Assembly (NCBI RefSeq): GCF_021390245.1 | Contig: NZ_JAJUXH010000013.1 | Coordinates: forward strand, 1-64,000 | DNA: 64,000 nt | Source of the DNA: Dyadobacter sp. CY323 | GTDB taxonomy: Bacteria; Bacteroidota; Bacteroidia; Cytophagales; Spirosomataceae | Reading direction: 5' to 3' | Part shown: in pieces, positions 54,958 to 64,000 of the stretch | Position numbering within the stretch: the stretch's first letter is position 1 | Layout of the letters: every line of letters begins with the position of its first letter | The notes under the pieces: model-generated | What the model saw: the letters and a program-made list of their open reading frames with translations, nothing else | Databases searched by the model: none | What the model was told of the DNA's origin: nothing | Made by a program: the position numbers and the translations under genes

Positions 54958-56115
54958 ATGTCCGCTCCCACTACTCCATCCGCGTTGGTTCCCGAACATC
55001 CCGGAGGCAAAATCGTTTATATCGACCATTTGAAAGTGCTGCTCACTGCTGTCGTGATCGTGCATCATGCCCTGGTAACTTACGGAGCGCCCGGCGGCTG
55101 GTATTATTTCGAGAAAACGGAACGGATCGGCGCAGTCGTCCCGATGACCATGCTCGTAAGCACCGACCAATCCTTTTTTATGGGCTTTTTCTTTTTTCTT
55201 TCCGCACTTTTTATTCCCGCTTCCCTGAAACGAAAAGGAACTGCGGTTTTCGTTAAAGACCGGTTTTTCAGACTGGGCATTCCATTGATCTTCTACTCGT
55301 TCGTCCAGGCGACGATCATGAATTTTCTTGTCTATAGGTATGCAGGGGAACACGACATTACTTTCACCCGGTTTTTATCGGGTTATGATGGGTGGATCAA
55401 TGTCGGTGTCCTTTGGTTTGTAGTAGCCTTGTTGCTGTTTACATTGTGTTACGTCGCCTGGACAACGATTTTCAAGCGTGAATTGAAAGATTGGAAACTT
55501 CCATCCATTACTCAGGTTATGACTTTCTCCGTTTTGCTGGCAGCAGTGACTTTTTTGGTACGGACCGTTTTTCCGGTCGGCTGGGTTTTAGAGCCGCTGG
55601 GTTTCCAGCTCGGGCATTTTCCGCAGTACATTGTCGTATTTATCTTTGGATTAATCGCTGCCGCAAACAAATGGATCGAGCAGGTCGACCAGCAGCATTA
55701 CCGGAAGCTGGGAATATTCATCGTTTGCATGATCGTCATTGGATTTCCGGTTATTTTTTCTCTCAAGATCGTCTTTGGTCAGCCACTCGAATGGTTTGTC
55801 GGCGGATGGCATATCCCAGCATTTCTCTACGCATTCTGGGAACAAATGGTTGGTATAGCGATCATGGCCGCATTGCTCGCGTTTGGAAAAAAAAGGTTGA
55901 ACATACCCTCCGGATTCATGAACAAAATGTCCCGTTGCGCCTTCGCCGTGTACATACTGCATCCGTTCGTGCTGGTTGCATTATCACTTTTATTGAGAAG
56001 CTGGACCGTAGATCCGGCCATCAAACTTTTGATCGTGGCGCCACTCGGCGTTGCATTCAGCTTTTTGCTGGGTAACCTGGTTTTGAAGATTCCGGGAGTC
56101 AGCAAAGTCGTTTAG
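54958..56115 (+). CDS. Membrane acyltransferase (acyltransferase-3 family)
   Basis: A 385-aa integral membrane protein with about ten hydrophobic helices. The N-terminal YIDHLKVLLTAVVIVHHAL carries the family's conserved His, and FLSALFIPASLKRKGTAVFVKDRFFRLGIPLIF is typical of this family (OpgC/OafA-like). It would transfer an acyl or succinyl group to a surface carbohydrate or lipid. ATG at 54958 is chosen over an in-frame TTG at 54931. Divergent from an AraC regulator. Confidence 0.88.
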   Translation: MSAPTTPSALVPEHPGGKIVYIDHLKVLLTAVVIVHHALVTYGAPGGWYYFEKTERIGAVVPMTMLVSTDQSFFMGFFFFLSALFIPASLKRKGTAVFVKDRFFRLGIPLIFYSFVQATIMNFLVYRYAGEHDITFTRFLSGYDGWINVGVLWFVVALLLFTLCYVAWTTIFKRELKDWKLPSITQVMTFSVLLAAVTFLVRTVFPVGWVLEPLGFQLGHFPQYIVVFIFGLIAAANKWIEQVDQQHYRKLGIFIVCMIVIGFPVIFSLKIVFGQPLEWFVGGWHIPAFLYAFWEQMVGIAIMAALLAFGKKRLNIPSGFMNKMSRCAFAVYILHPFVLVALSLLLRSWTVDPAIKLLIVAPLGVAFSFLLGNLVLKIPGVSKVV

Positions 56116-56178
56116 AAAACCTCCGGAAGGATTCTTTCCGTGGGATCAGGGAGGAGATTGTCACTTCATTCATGCATT

Positions 56179-56204
56179 ATAGTTTTTCGGTGGTCATAAA
56201 CTAT
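56179..56204. promoter_or_regulatory. Inverted repeat upstream of glutamate dehydrogenase
   Basis: ATAGTTT (56179-56185) and AAACTAT (56198-56204) are perfect inverted arms with a 12-bp spacer, 48 bp before the gdh start. A possible operator, supported only by symmetry and position. Confidence 0.3.
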
Positions 56205-56237
56205 CTTAGCCGGTGGTACAAGAAAAGATTCCGATAA

Positions 56238-57590
<1,353 letters not shown>

Positions 57591-57595
57591 ATAAC

Positions 57596-57621
57596 AGCCC
57601 CGGTTGCGCGCAGCCGGGGCT
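57596..57621 (+). terminator. GC-rich hairpin after glutamate dehydrogenase
   Basis: Stem AGCCCCGG (57596-57603) / CCGGGGCT (57614-57621), extendable inward with one wobble pair, 5 nt after the gdhA stop. There is no long T-run, so it may be a weak or Rho-assisted terminator. Confidence 0.6.
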
Positions 57622-57681
57622 TAAGTAAAAAGCCGCCTTAGAGTTCCTTAGCAGATATCTTTACATCCAGAAGCTTTTCAG

Positions 57682-58080
57682 ATGATGTTTCTTTACAGAT
57701 ACTATTACCATTTTTTTAAGCTTCACCGTCGCGACGAATTGGCAGGAGTCAATAAAAACATCCCTTGGTTCAGTGCTTTGATCCAAATTGTTTTAGCAAC
57801 CCTTTGTTTCCTGCTGGGCTTGTATTGGGGACTGACCTGGTTATTTGGTGTAACGTCAAAAACTGGCGGATTGCAGAAACATCACATTTTCTTTTTACTG
57901 CCGGCGTGTTTTGCAGCCTGGTATTATATCTTATTCGATTTGTTAAAAGTTGACAAAGTTTCCGGCAGAACCGACGCATTGCGGATAAATCCGGAGGAAG
58001 AAAATAGCTTCCTGTACTGGGTAATATGGTTTGGTTCTGTTTTGCTTCCCGTGGTTATAGCCGTATTCAAGAATACTTGA
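57682..58080 (+). CDS. Small integral membrane protein, function unknown
   Basis: A 132-aa protein with three predicted membrane helices (about 31-53, 68-86 and 112-130) and short polar ends. No recognised family. The regular coding character, ATG start and separate position after the gdhA hairpin support a real gene. It is convergent with the dehydrogenase at 58132. Confidence 0.65.
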   Translation: MMFLYRYYYHFFKLHRRDELAGVNKNIPWFSALIQIVLATLCFLLGLYWGLTWLFGVTSKTGGLQKHHIFFLLPACFAAWYYILFDLLKVDKVSGRTDALRINPEEENSFLYWVIWFGSVLLPVVIAVFKNT

Positions 58081-58131
58081 TCCGTTCATAATGAGACGGT
58101 TATCAATATTACTATTCCCTAATCGTAGCTG

Positions 58132-59154
58132 TCAAACTGGTGAAGAGCATTGCAATAAATACTTCATCCCTGTCGGATTGCTGTCGATCGTTTCAAAAAC
58201 CTGCTGCCCGTTTTCCAGCGACGTCACCTGGGTGATCAATGCGGCTAACGGAATATCGCCCTTTGCAGCCAAAGCAATGGCCTCCTCGAAGTCGTCTTCC
58301 TCATACACCCTTGCACCGATCAGTTTCAGTTCCCGCCAGAAAAAACGGAACAGATCAACCGGTTTGGGCTGCGCATGAATAGCCACCATCACGATCCGGC
58401 CCCTGGCTTTTGGCAATTGTGTCATTACATTAACACCAGCCTGCGTACCCGAAACCTCAAACACGACATCAGCCATTGCACCGTCTGAGAAAGCCGCTAC
58501 CTCAGCAATCAGGTCTTGTTCCAATGGATTAACCGTTTTCAAACCGAGCGATTCGGCCAGTTTAATGCGGGTAGCATTCACTTCCGAGATCAGTACTTGT
58601 GCACCTTTTTGCCGGGCTACGAGCGCAACAAGCATCCCGATAGGTCCACCGCCAATCACGACGATAACCTCTCCTGCTTTTACCTCTCCCAGCCTCACGT
58701 CGTGACAAGCCACAGCCAGCGGCTCAATCATCGCGCCCTGTTCCAATGAGAGGTTTTCTGGCAAGCGGTGCAACGTGTAGGCGGGAACGTTCCAGTACGA
58801 TTGCATTCCGCCAACGGTGTCGATACCAATGAATTTGAGGTTTTTGCCAATATGGTTGCAATCGTTGTCGGACGGATTTTCGGCTCCGGGCTTTAATGGG
58901 CGGACTGCTACCTTATCCCCTACTTGCCAGCCGGAAACACCTTCGCCAATCGCGTCTATTTCGCCCGAAACTTCATGCCCGATCACCTGGGGAATTTGCA
59001 CCCGCTGATCCATATTGCCATGATAAATGTGCACATCGGTGCCGCAAACACCACAAAAAGCCACTTTCAAACGGACCTCCCCAGGCTCCAATTCCTGCTT
59101 TTTACAGTCCTCAACAATAAATGTCTTATTTCCGGAATAAAGTAGTGATTTCAT
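58132..59154 (-). CDS. Zinc-dependent MDR alcohol/polyol dehydrogenase
   Basis: A 340-aa medium-chain dehydrogenase. Catalytic zinc ligands fit Cys37 (FCGVCGTDVH), His60-Glu61 (IGHEVSGE) and Glu144 (MIEPLAVACHD). The Rossmann motif IGGGPIGM is at 167-174. The four-Cys structural zinc lobe is missing; only Cys99 lies in that stretch, as in sorbitol-dehydrogenase-like members lacking the second zinc. It is at the 3' end of the - strand cluster with the lyase, RraA and SDR genes, so a sugar or sugar-acid alcohol is the probable substrate. Confidence 0.9.
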   Translation of the reverse strand: MKSLLYSGNKTFIVEDCKKQELEPGEVRLKVAFCGVCGTDVHIYHGNMDQRVQIPQVIGHEVSGEIDAIGEGVSGWQVGDKVAVRPLKPGAENPSDNDCNHIGKNLKFIGIDTVGGMQSYWNVPAYTLHRLPENLSLEQGAMIEPLAVACHDVRLGEVKAGEVIVVIGGGPIGMLVALVARQKGAQVLISEVNATRIKLAESLGLKTVNPLEQDLIAEVAAFSDGAMADVVFEVSGTQAGVNVMTQLPKARGRIVMVAIHAQPKPVDLFRFFWRELKLIGARVYEEDDFEEAIALAAKGDIPLAALITQVTSLENGQQVFETIDSNPTGMKYLLQCSSPV

Positions 59155-59165
59155 GTTGTTGTTTT

Positions 59166-59340
59166 TTAGCTGTTAGCCGTTAGCTGTTAGCTGTTAGCTT
59201 ATTTTACAATAAATTGATTATTAGTTAATTGAACTACAAACCACGCTCATTGGTGTATGCCATAGCTGTTGGTTGATGGTATACTTTAAAAAGCTAAAAG
59301 CTAATAGCTAATGGCTAACAGCTATTAGCTATTAGCTAAA
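59166..59340. repeat. Two inverted blocks of heptanucleotide repeats
   Basis: Block 1 (59166-59200) is five copies of TTAGCTG with variants TTAGCCG and TTAGCTT. Block 2 (59292-59340) is seven copies in the opposite orientation (AGCTAAA, AGCTAAT, GGCTAAC, AGCTATT). They are separated by about 90 bp of AT-rich DNA, so a transcript could fold into a long stem. The stop codon of the VOC gene (59336-59338) lies inside block 2. The gap contains no gene. Confidence 0.85.
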
Positions 59341-59731
59341 AAGCCCTTTCAAGCACCTGAATCATATTTCCCTCCACGTCAAAGCAGTTCCTTACTTTTC
59401 CGCCGGCTATTGCGTCCATTACCTCGCCGCCCCATTTAATATTTTTGGAATCGAGGTACGCTATGGCTGCGGCGATGTCCGTTACCCGGAATGCGACGTG
59501 CGACCATCCGGGGGTCCAGGTGGTACGTTCCTGCCGGAGGGTATGGTCTTTGGGCATCACTTCAAGCAAAGTACCATCGGGTGCTTTGAGCATCCAGACT
59601 GGTTTCGGATGTCTGAAGAACTTTTCATAACCCAGTGTTTCGCAGTACCAGTCTGCCAATACTTCCACATCATCAGCTGCAACCGCCGGGTGATCAACGC
59701 CGATAAAAAGGGACTTCCAATCGTTTTCCAT
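59336..59731 (-). CDS. VOC/glyoxalase-superfamily protein
   Basis: A 131-aa protein of the vicinal-oxygen-chelate fold: FIGVDHPAVAADDVEVLADWYCETLGYE at the N-terminus and WSHVAFRVTDIAAAIAYLDSKNI, with FDVEGNMIQVLER at the C-terminus. Paired beta-alpha-beta units and His/Glu positions fit metal binding. ATG at 59731 is chosen because longer in-frame starts run into the lyase gene with non-family sequence. It may be a lyase, isomerase or dioxygenase on a sugar-acid intermediate; the reaction is not assignable. Confidence 0.85.
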   Translation of the reverse strand: MENDWKSLFIGVDHPAVAADDVEVLADWYCETLGYEKFFRHPKPVWMLKAPDGTLLEVMPKDHTLRQERTTWTPGWSHVAFRVTDIAAAIAYLDSKNIKWGGEVMDAIAGGKVRNCFDVEGNMIQVLERAF

Positions 59732-59771
59732 GTTTTTTTGCTTGTTTGTTTTGACCATTTGCAAGGCAACG

Positions 59772-61847
59772 TCAACCCTCAATTCTCCGCCATCCTCCAT
59801 CCTCCCAAATAATCCCAATCCTTCCCCCGGTCCCAACCACGTTAATCCTCTCAAACCCAGCTTCTACATCCAACTCCCAGGTATCATTTCCTTTCATTAA
59901 AACATGTGTATTACCCTGTACTTCATAATGCCACAGACCGATATTTTCAGACTGGTCCAGTGCAATGGCGGTTACCATTACCCGATCCGTTGCGCTTTCT
60001 TTTTCGGTATGCCTGAACAACAATCCGCTGCCCGGCCTACCTTCTCCCAACTGATCGGGTTCTACGTGATAGGCGTCGTGGACATACGCATATACCGGAA
60101 AACCGAGTGTCGACTGCGCGGATTGAAACAGTCTCATTCCCGAATTTCCCCGCCTGACCGTCAGCGCATGATTATCCTTTTCAAATGTCGTTTTTCCGTC
60201 CCGGTTATTGACCAGCCAGTTCCACATCGTCGTCACCGGTTTGCTTGCTGTTATTTTATCAACCACAAAAACAACCTGACTGCCTGCCAAAATCCAGAAC
60301 CGGCTGAATGCGGTAATCGGGTCGCCATACACTTTCGCAGCTTCGCATCCGATGACGGAAACAGTACCTGATCTTTCACAAATCAACTTTCTATTGCCCC
60401 GATCCACAGGCTCTCCTACTTTCCCATTCCGGATTTCCCTGCGGGGCAAAACGCTTTTTTGTTCGAGTAACGTTGCTTTCGCGAGGTCTTCCTGCAAACC
60501 AAGTTTGTCTTTTTCGACCAGGAAGGTGCAGGTATTGTGAGTTTGGGACGCGCTTTCCAGGCCGTGGATCAGGTTTCGGTAGCAGCTGTGGCCGGGATCA
60601 ACGAGCAGTCGCTCATTTTGATAAGCCAGGATAGAACCGTTCACATCGCCATGTAAATGCCCCGGCCCGTTTAATGTATCTCCTCCGCCATTGATCGCTA
60701 AAACCGTTTTACCATCCCAAGCATCGCGTAAAAAACCATGTCCGTTGCTGAAAGAGACGGTTACCGGAAGGTTTGCTTCTTGCGGTGTAATCGCTTTCAG
60801 GTCACCCGTCAAAAGCGGCAAGGTTAGAAAACCCCAGTCATTGCGCATCCCGAAAGTCGCCAGATCGTGCGGTCCCTGGTAAGGAACCGGCTGGTAATAT
60901 TTTTGGAATAAATAAAAAGCGAGGCCGGCTTCTTCACGATCGCTATGCCTCGCCGCCAGATGCAAAAGCAAATCACCGGAAGGACGGAACAATGCCGCGC
61001 TGTCATTAAAATTGACCGCCCGCGCCCGTGGCTGCTCGCTCCAGGAATTCATCGGTTTGGCATACAACATGCTGTTTACCACCCATTTGATCCCTTTTCC
61101 ATAAGCCGAAACATCCAGCTGCGCCGCTTTTGCGGGATAAGCGCGTGCCAGCGACTCATAGGCCAGCATCAATGCAAACGCCAGGTAATTACCGTATTGC
61201 AGCGATTCCGCATAGGAACCATCCGACTGAAAAGCAGTAGCACATTGCTGTAATTCAGGAATATATTGATCCAAAACCTCCTCATTTCCCAAAACCGCAG
61301 CTGCTACCACAATCCCCGAAACCATGATTCCACGCCAGTTGGCCAGGTGTGTATTATTCTGAACCCAACGTTGGCAAAGCGCCATTCCCTTCTCCTGAAA
61401 GGCCTTTTTCACCTCTTCCCTTTCCTGCTCTTCCTCCCCTTCCCCCCTTTCCCGCCATACTCCTTCCCCAAGATCCAGTGCGGATGCGAGCGCCCAGCAC
61501 AAATGCGCGGTTTCCAGATGCCCGGTATATGGTTGCGAATGATCGCGGAAGGCGGGTCCGGCCCAGTCACTTTCCGGCTTCCGGGCAATGGTTAATGTAA
61601 CCGATCTGATCCAAGCCGCCAGTTTTTCATCGGGGAACAAACCGTACAGCATCGAAGCATCCGAGATGTATTCGGCGGCGGGGTAATACCACGAAGTAGC
61701 ATCTCCCGGCTGACATAGTCCGCCATTTTCCACACGCCGGGACACCCGCTGTTTCAATGCATCTAAAAAAGAGCAGATCAGCGGATCGCGGTCGTGAAGC
61801 TTTTGAAGGATATCCTCCCGTTCTTTTTTGGTAATGAAAATGTGCAT
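59772..61847 (-). CDS. Heparinase II/III-like polysaccharide lyase
   Basis: A 691-aa protein. The N-terminal (alpha/alpha) barrel (about 1-370) contains NTHLANWRGIMVSGIVVAAAVLG and SDGSYAESLQYGNYLAFAL (the N and Y catalytic region of such lyases). The heparinase II/III beta-sandwich follows (about 385-690), with GGGDTLNGPGHLHGDVNGSI and RLLVDPGHSCYRN. No export signal is evident, so it may act on imported oligouronides. Residues 128-148 form a highly charged insert (WRERGEGEEEQEREE) coded by a purine/pyrimidine-biased stretch (61404-61466). It lies 2 bp after RraA. Confidence 0.85.
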   Translation of the reverse strand: MHIFITKKEREDILQKLHDRDPLICSFLDALKQRVSRRVENGGLCQPGDATSWYYPAAEYISDASMLYGLFPDEKLAAWIRSVTLTIARKPESDWAGPAFRDHSQPYTGHLETAHLCWALASALDLGEGVWRERGEGEEEQEREEVKKAFQEKGMALCQRWVQNNTHLANWRGIMVSGIVVAAAVLGNEEVLDQYIPELQQCATAFQSDGSYAESLQYGNYLAFALMLAYESLARAYPAKAAQLDVSAYGKGIKWVVNSMLYAKPMNSWSEQPRARAVNFNDSAALFRPSGDLLLHLAARHSDREEAGLAFYLFQKYYQPVPYQGPHDLATFGMRNDWGFLTLPLLTGDLKAITPQEANLPVTVSFSNGHGFLRDAWDGKTVLAINGGGDTLNGPGHLHGDVNGSILAYQNERLLVDPGHSCYRNLIHGLESASQTHNTCTFLVEKDKLGLQEDLAKATLLEQKSVLPRREIRNGKVGEPVDRGNRKLICERSGTVSVIGCEAAKVYGDPITAFSRFWILAGSQVVFVVDKITASKPVTTMWNWLVNNRDGKTTFEKDNHALTVRRGNSGMRLFQSAQSTLGFPVYAYVHDAYHVEPDQLGEGRPGSGLLFRHTEKESATDRVMVTAIALDQSENIGLWHYEVQGNTHVLMKGNDTWELDVEAGFERINVVGTGGRIGIIWEDGGWRRIEG

Positions 61848-61849
61848 AC

Positions 61850-62551
61850 TCAGAAATAACCTCCATTTTTCACCACATCCGTCGGGCTCATGCCGCTTTC
61901 CACCATATCGCGGATATCGGCTTCCTTTTCGATGATCTCCTCCGCTGCCAGCAGTACCTCGTAGGCAATCTCTTTCGGGATCGAAATCACGCCGTCGATA
62001 TCCCCGAAAACCCAGTCTCCCGGCTTTACGATCACCTCGCCCATTAAAACGGGCTTCTGGTAATGGTACATCCGGAACCTGCCGAGCATACCGGTATTGG
62101 ATTTATATTTATGAAAAACAGGGAATTTTTGTTCGAGAATAGACTGCGTGTCGCGGATACCATTCACAACCGCCCCGCAGCAACCCGCCCGAATGGCGGC
62201 CATGGTCATCACTTCACCCCACTGCGAGGTTACCGTTTCGCTGCTGCAATCCCACACCACGATCGAATCTTCGTGCAATTCTTCCAGCATTTTTGCGCGC
62301 ATTTCCATTTCGCCGTCGGTGGTGATATCCGGCCCGCCTTTTACCGTGAATGCGAGTCCGGCCATTTTCATTTCTTCCCGGAGCGGGGCAAATGTGGCCG
62401 GCAAACTCGATGCATGAAGGTTGTATTTGAACCGTAAAACATCATTAACAGCGCCCGAATACAGTTTCAGGTACCGCTGTTTCATTTCCTGGATGGAGAT
62501 AGGAAAGGGTGATTCGACTAGCATTCCGTTCGATTTCATCATAGTTACCAT
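61850..62551 (-). CDS. RraA-like / HMG-type aldolase family protein
   Basis: A 233-aa cytoplasmic protein of the RraA fold. Family blocks are YSGAVNDVLR, AFTVKGGPDITTDGEM, IRAGCCGAVVNGIRDTQSI (matching the G-x-V-x-x-G-x-x-R-D core) and VKPGDWVFGDIDGVISIP. Relatives are 4-hydroxy-4-methyl-2-oxoglutarate aldolases and regulators of RNase E. In a lyase/SDR/symporter cluster an aldolase or oxo-acid lyase role is more likely than RNase control. Several in-frame ATGs cluster at 62539-62551. Confidence 0.88.
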   Translation of the reverse strand: MVTMMKSNGMLVESPFPISIQEMKQRYLKLYSGAVNDVLRFKYNLHASSLPATFAPLREEMKMAGLAFTVKGGPDITTDGEMEMRAKMLEELHEDSIVVWDCSSETVTSQWGEVMTMAAIRAGCCGAVVNGIRDTQSILEQKFPVFHKYKSNTGMLGRFRMYHYQKPVLMGEVIVKPGDWVFGDIDGVISIPKEIAYEVLLAAEEIIEKEADIRDMVESGMSPTDVVKNGGYF

Positions 62552-62615
62552 TGATTTTTCTCATTATTTTATTGGTATTCAACTATTTATATTGTCACCC
62601 TGATGGTTGCTTCTA

Positions 62616-62659
62616 TTTGGCACCCTGAGCGCACCGGGCCGCCGGGCGGCCGAAGGGTG
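62616..62659. repeat. REP-like palindrome enlarged by an inner GC hairpin
   Basis: Outer arms CACCCT (62621-62626) and AGGGTG (62654-62659) with the flanks TGAGCGCA and CCGA resemble the common dispersed palindrome CACCCTGAGCGnAGnCGAAGGGTG. Here its centre holds a perfect GGCCGCC-G-GGCGGCC hairpin (62637-62651). It abuts the SDR stop codon (62660-62662) and could act as a terminator or mRNA end for the - strand genes. The 108-bp gap has no gene. Confidence 0.7.
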
Positions 62660-63361
62660 TCACCCCGCCAGGAATTTGATATTGTCAAAATTGATTTCCC
62701 GGATCATTACTTCGGCGGGTTGGTTGAGAACGAAGAGGATCACATGCGCGACCTGCTCTACTTTCAGGAATTTCTCCCTCGGCACCTGCCGGTCGCCCCA
62801 GTAGTCGCTATCCACCGGGCCCGGATTCACGTCGGTTACTTTAATTCCCAGCTTCACAGCCTGGTCGGCCAGTCCGCTGCTCAATCCCCGCGCGCCAAAC
62901 TTGGACGCGCAGTAGATCGGCGCATTCGGATTGGTACGTTGGCCCGCCATGGAAATGACCGTCACGATATGCCCTTCTTTTTTAGGTTTCATCACTTTCA
63001 GCGCTTCGCGGTTGCACAAAAACACGCCCCGCATATTCACGCTGATCATCTGCTCGTAAGTATCCAGGTCGGTGGTCGATAAATCGGTCGTTAATACCCC
63101 CAGACCCGCATTGTTCAGCAGCACATCTACCGTACCAAAAGCATTGATACACGCCTGAAAAGCCGCAATGACATCGGCCTCGACACTCACATCACCTTTG
63201 TACGAGCGCAGATTTTCATTTGAAACTTCGTCGGAAAGCTGTCGCGTACGGCTCATATCAAACACTTTCGCGCCCAGTTCAAGCAGTTGTAATGCAGTAG
63301 CCTTCCCAATTCCACCCGACGCTCCGGTGATAAAACACACCTTATCTTTTACAAAATTCAT
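62660..63361 (-). CDS. Short-chain dehydrogenase/reductase
   Basis: A 233-aa SDR oxidoreductase. Cofactor motif TGASGGIG (12-19), NNAG (83-86), catalytic Ser137 and Y150-x-x-x-K154 (YCASKFGARG) are all intact, so it is a complete classical SDR. It overlaps the upstream symporter by 4 bp (ATGA), indicating co-translation. The substrate is probably a sugar or uronate-derived keto compound by context. Confidence 0.92.
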   Translation of the reverse strand: MNFVKDKVCFITGASGGIGKATALQLLELGAKVFDMSRTRQLSDEVSNENLRSYKGDVSVEADVIAAFQACINAFGTVDVLLNNAGLGVLTTDLSTTDLDTYEQMISVNMRGVFLCNREALKVMKPKKEGHIVTVISMAGQRTNPNAPIYCASKFGARGLSSGLADQAVKLGIKVTDVNPGPVDSDYWGDRQVPREKFLKVEQVAHVILFVLNQPAEVMIREINFDNIKFLAG

Positions 63362-64000
63362 ACTTCTATTTTTTGATTAACAGGTTCATCTACAATTACT
63401 TTCTGAGTGCGGAGCCATAAAAATACGGCAAGTATCAAACACACCGCCCCGGCTCCGAACGCGAACCGCCCGCTGGTTTCCCCGATCGAAGGCAGGCTCA
63501 TGACGCCGAATAAAATTCCGGTCACCGCCAGTGCAACCGCATACAGCCGGTTCATCACATGCATAAAACCCCAGTTGACTTTCGGTTTTTCGGCTTCGGT
63601 GAGTGGCGTGGCGAGTTTCAGGAAAAATGCATCTACCCTTCTCCGATACGCAACGTCTTTGGACTCGACCAAACCCGAGGCGAGGAAGATCAGAACACAC
63701 ACCACGATCTGGATCAATGTGGCCATTTCCCAGGAAATCTGTGGCTGGCTGTTCAGGAACAATCCGAGGATCATCCCGCCGATCACCGTCGCCAGTGCGC
63801 CCCATGGTCTCGGGCGTTTCATCACAATACCGAGCAAAAGCGGCAGGGTCATCGGTAGTGCAAAGAGTCCGGTGAACAGTTTGTTTGCTTCAAATGCGCC
63901 GCCGAATCCGCCAACATAAAGTGCTCCGACTGTAATAAATCCGCCAAAAAGCAGTGTCATTAACCTGCCGACCCAAAGCATTTCCTTATCGGTCGCATTG
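63358..64000 (-). CDS. Sodium:solute symporter family transporter (partial)
   Basis: The C-terminal part (214 codons, stop included) of an SSS/SSF transporter; the frame stays open through the window edge (NATDKEMLWVGRLMT), so the start lies outside. About five membrane helices are visible (e.g. FTGLFALPMTLPLLLGIVM; WEMATLIQIVVCVLIFLASG; YAVALAVTGILFGVMSL; FAFGAGAVCLILAVFLW). It overlaps the SDR start by 4 bp. It is likely the importer for the substrate of the lyase/RraA/SDR cluster. It is not a near copy of the sialate symporter at 13118-15769. Confidence 0.88.
   Translation of the reverse strand, partial: NATDKEMLWVGRLMTLLFGGFITVGALYVGGFGGAFEANKLFTGLFALPMTLPLLLGIVMKRPRPWGALATVIGGMILGLFLNSQPQISWEMATLIQIVVCVLIFLASGLVESKDVAYRRRVDAFFLKLATPLTEAEKPKVNWGFMHVMNRLYAVALAVTGILFGVMSLPSIGETSGRFAFGAGAVCLILAVFLWLRTQKVIVDEPVNQKIEV

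Noticed and set aside
59166-59340. Terminal inverted repeats of an insertion sequence
   Set aside because: Only about 90 bp of AT-rich DNA lies between the blocks, with no transposase or target duplication; the units are heptamer repeats.

Overview
The window reads as chromosome of an aerobic, glycan-degrading Bacteroidota, most likely Cytophagales (Dyadobacter/Spirosoma-like). The grounds are five SusC/SusD pairs, two ECF sigma/FecR pairs with STN-domain SusC receptors, Cys-type sulfatases, scarcity of Shine-Dalgarno sites, and a few TAnnTTTG-type -7 boxes. The genus is inference. No rRNA, tRNA, CRISPR array or transposase gene was seen.

Layout. (1) 1-710: a non-coding array of GC-rich hairpins in two tandem ~323-bp units plus the start of a third. 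(2) 862-9208, + strand: ECF sigma factor, FecR anti-sigma, SusC with STN domain, SusD, sulfatase. (3) 21706-9229, - strand: a compact sialic acid operon of SusC, SusD, N-acetylneuraminate lyase, a mutarotase-Na+ symporter fusion, sialate O-acetylesterase, AGE-type epimerase and sialidase, with a divergent FadR-type GntR regulator at 21845-22597. Two 19-bp palindromes lie between regulator and operon. (4) 31296-23176, - strand: SusC, SusD and two sulfatases. (5) 48050-31582, - strand: ECF sigma, FecR, STN-SusC, SusD, a second SusC/SusD pair, a DUF1735-like surface lipoprotein, and two GH99-like proteins flanking a metallophosphoesterase. (6) 48448-58080: mixed genes, including a lipoprotein, Tat-exported amidohydrolase, periplasmic TonB-C protein, inositol-phosphate synthase behind a 28-bp perfect palindrome, a PNPOx-like flavoprotein, GAPDH, AraC regulator, membrane acyltransferase and glutamate dehydrogenase. 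(7) 64000-58132, - strand: Na+ symporter (cut by the window edge), SDR dehydrogenase, RraA-like protein, heparinase II/III-like lyase, VOC protein and Zn-dependent MDR dehydrogenase, resembling a small carbohydrate or uronate catabolic cluster.

How it fits together. Regions 2 to 5 form a glycan-foraging super-locus. Sulfatases would uncover capped glycans and the sialidase and esterase would release and deacetylate sialic acid. SusC/D pairs would import oligosaccharides, the mutarotase-symporter would take up Neu5Ac, and lyase plus epimerase would convert it to ManNAc, then GlcNAc. The two ECF/FecR/STN-SusC systems are FecA-style outer-membrane signalling units, while the sialate operon appears to be under GntR control. 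The GH99-like/phosphoesterase set points to a different, perhaps phosphorylated or mannose-rich, substrate; this is inference.
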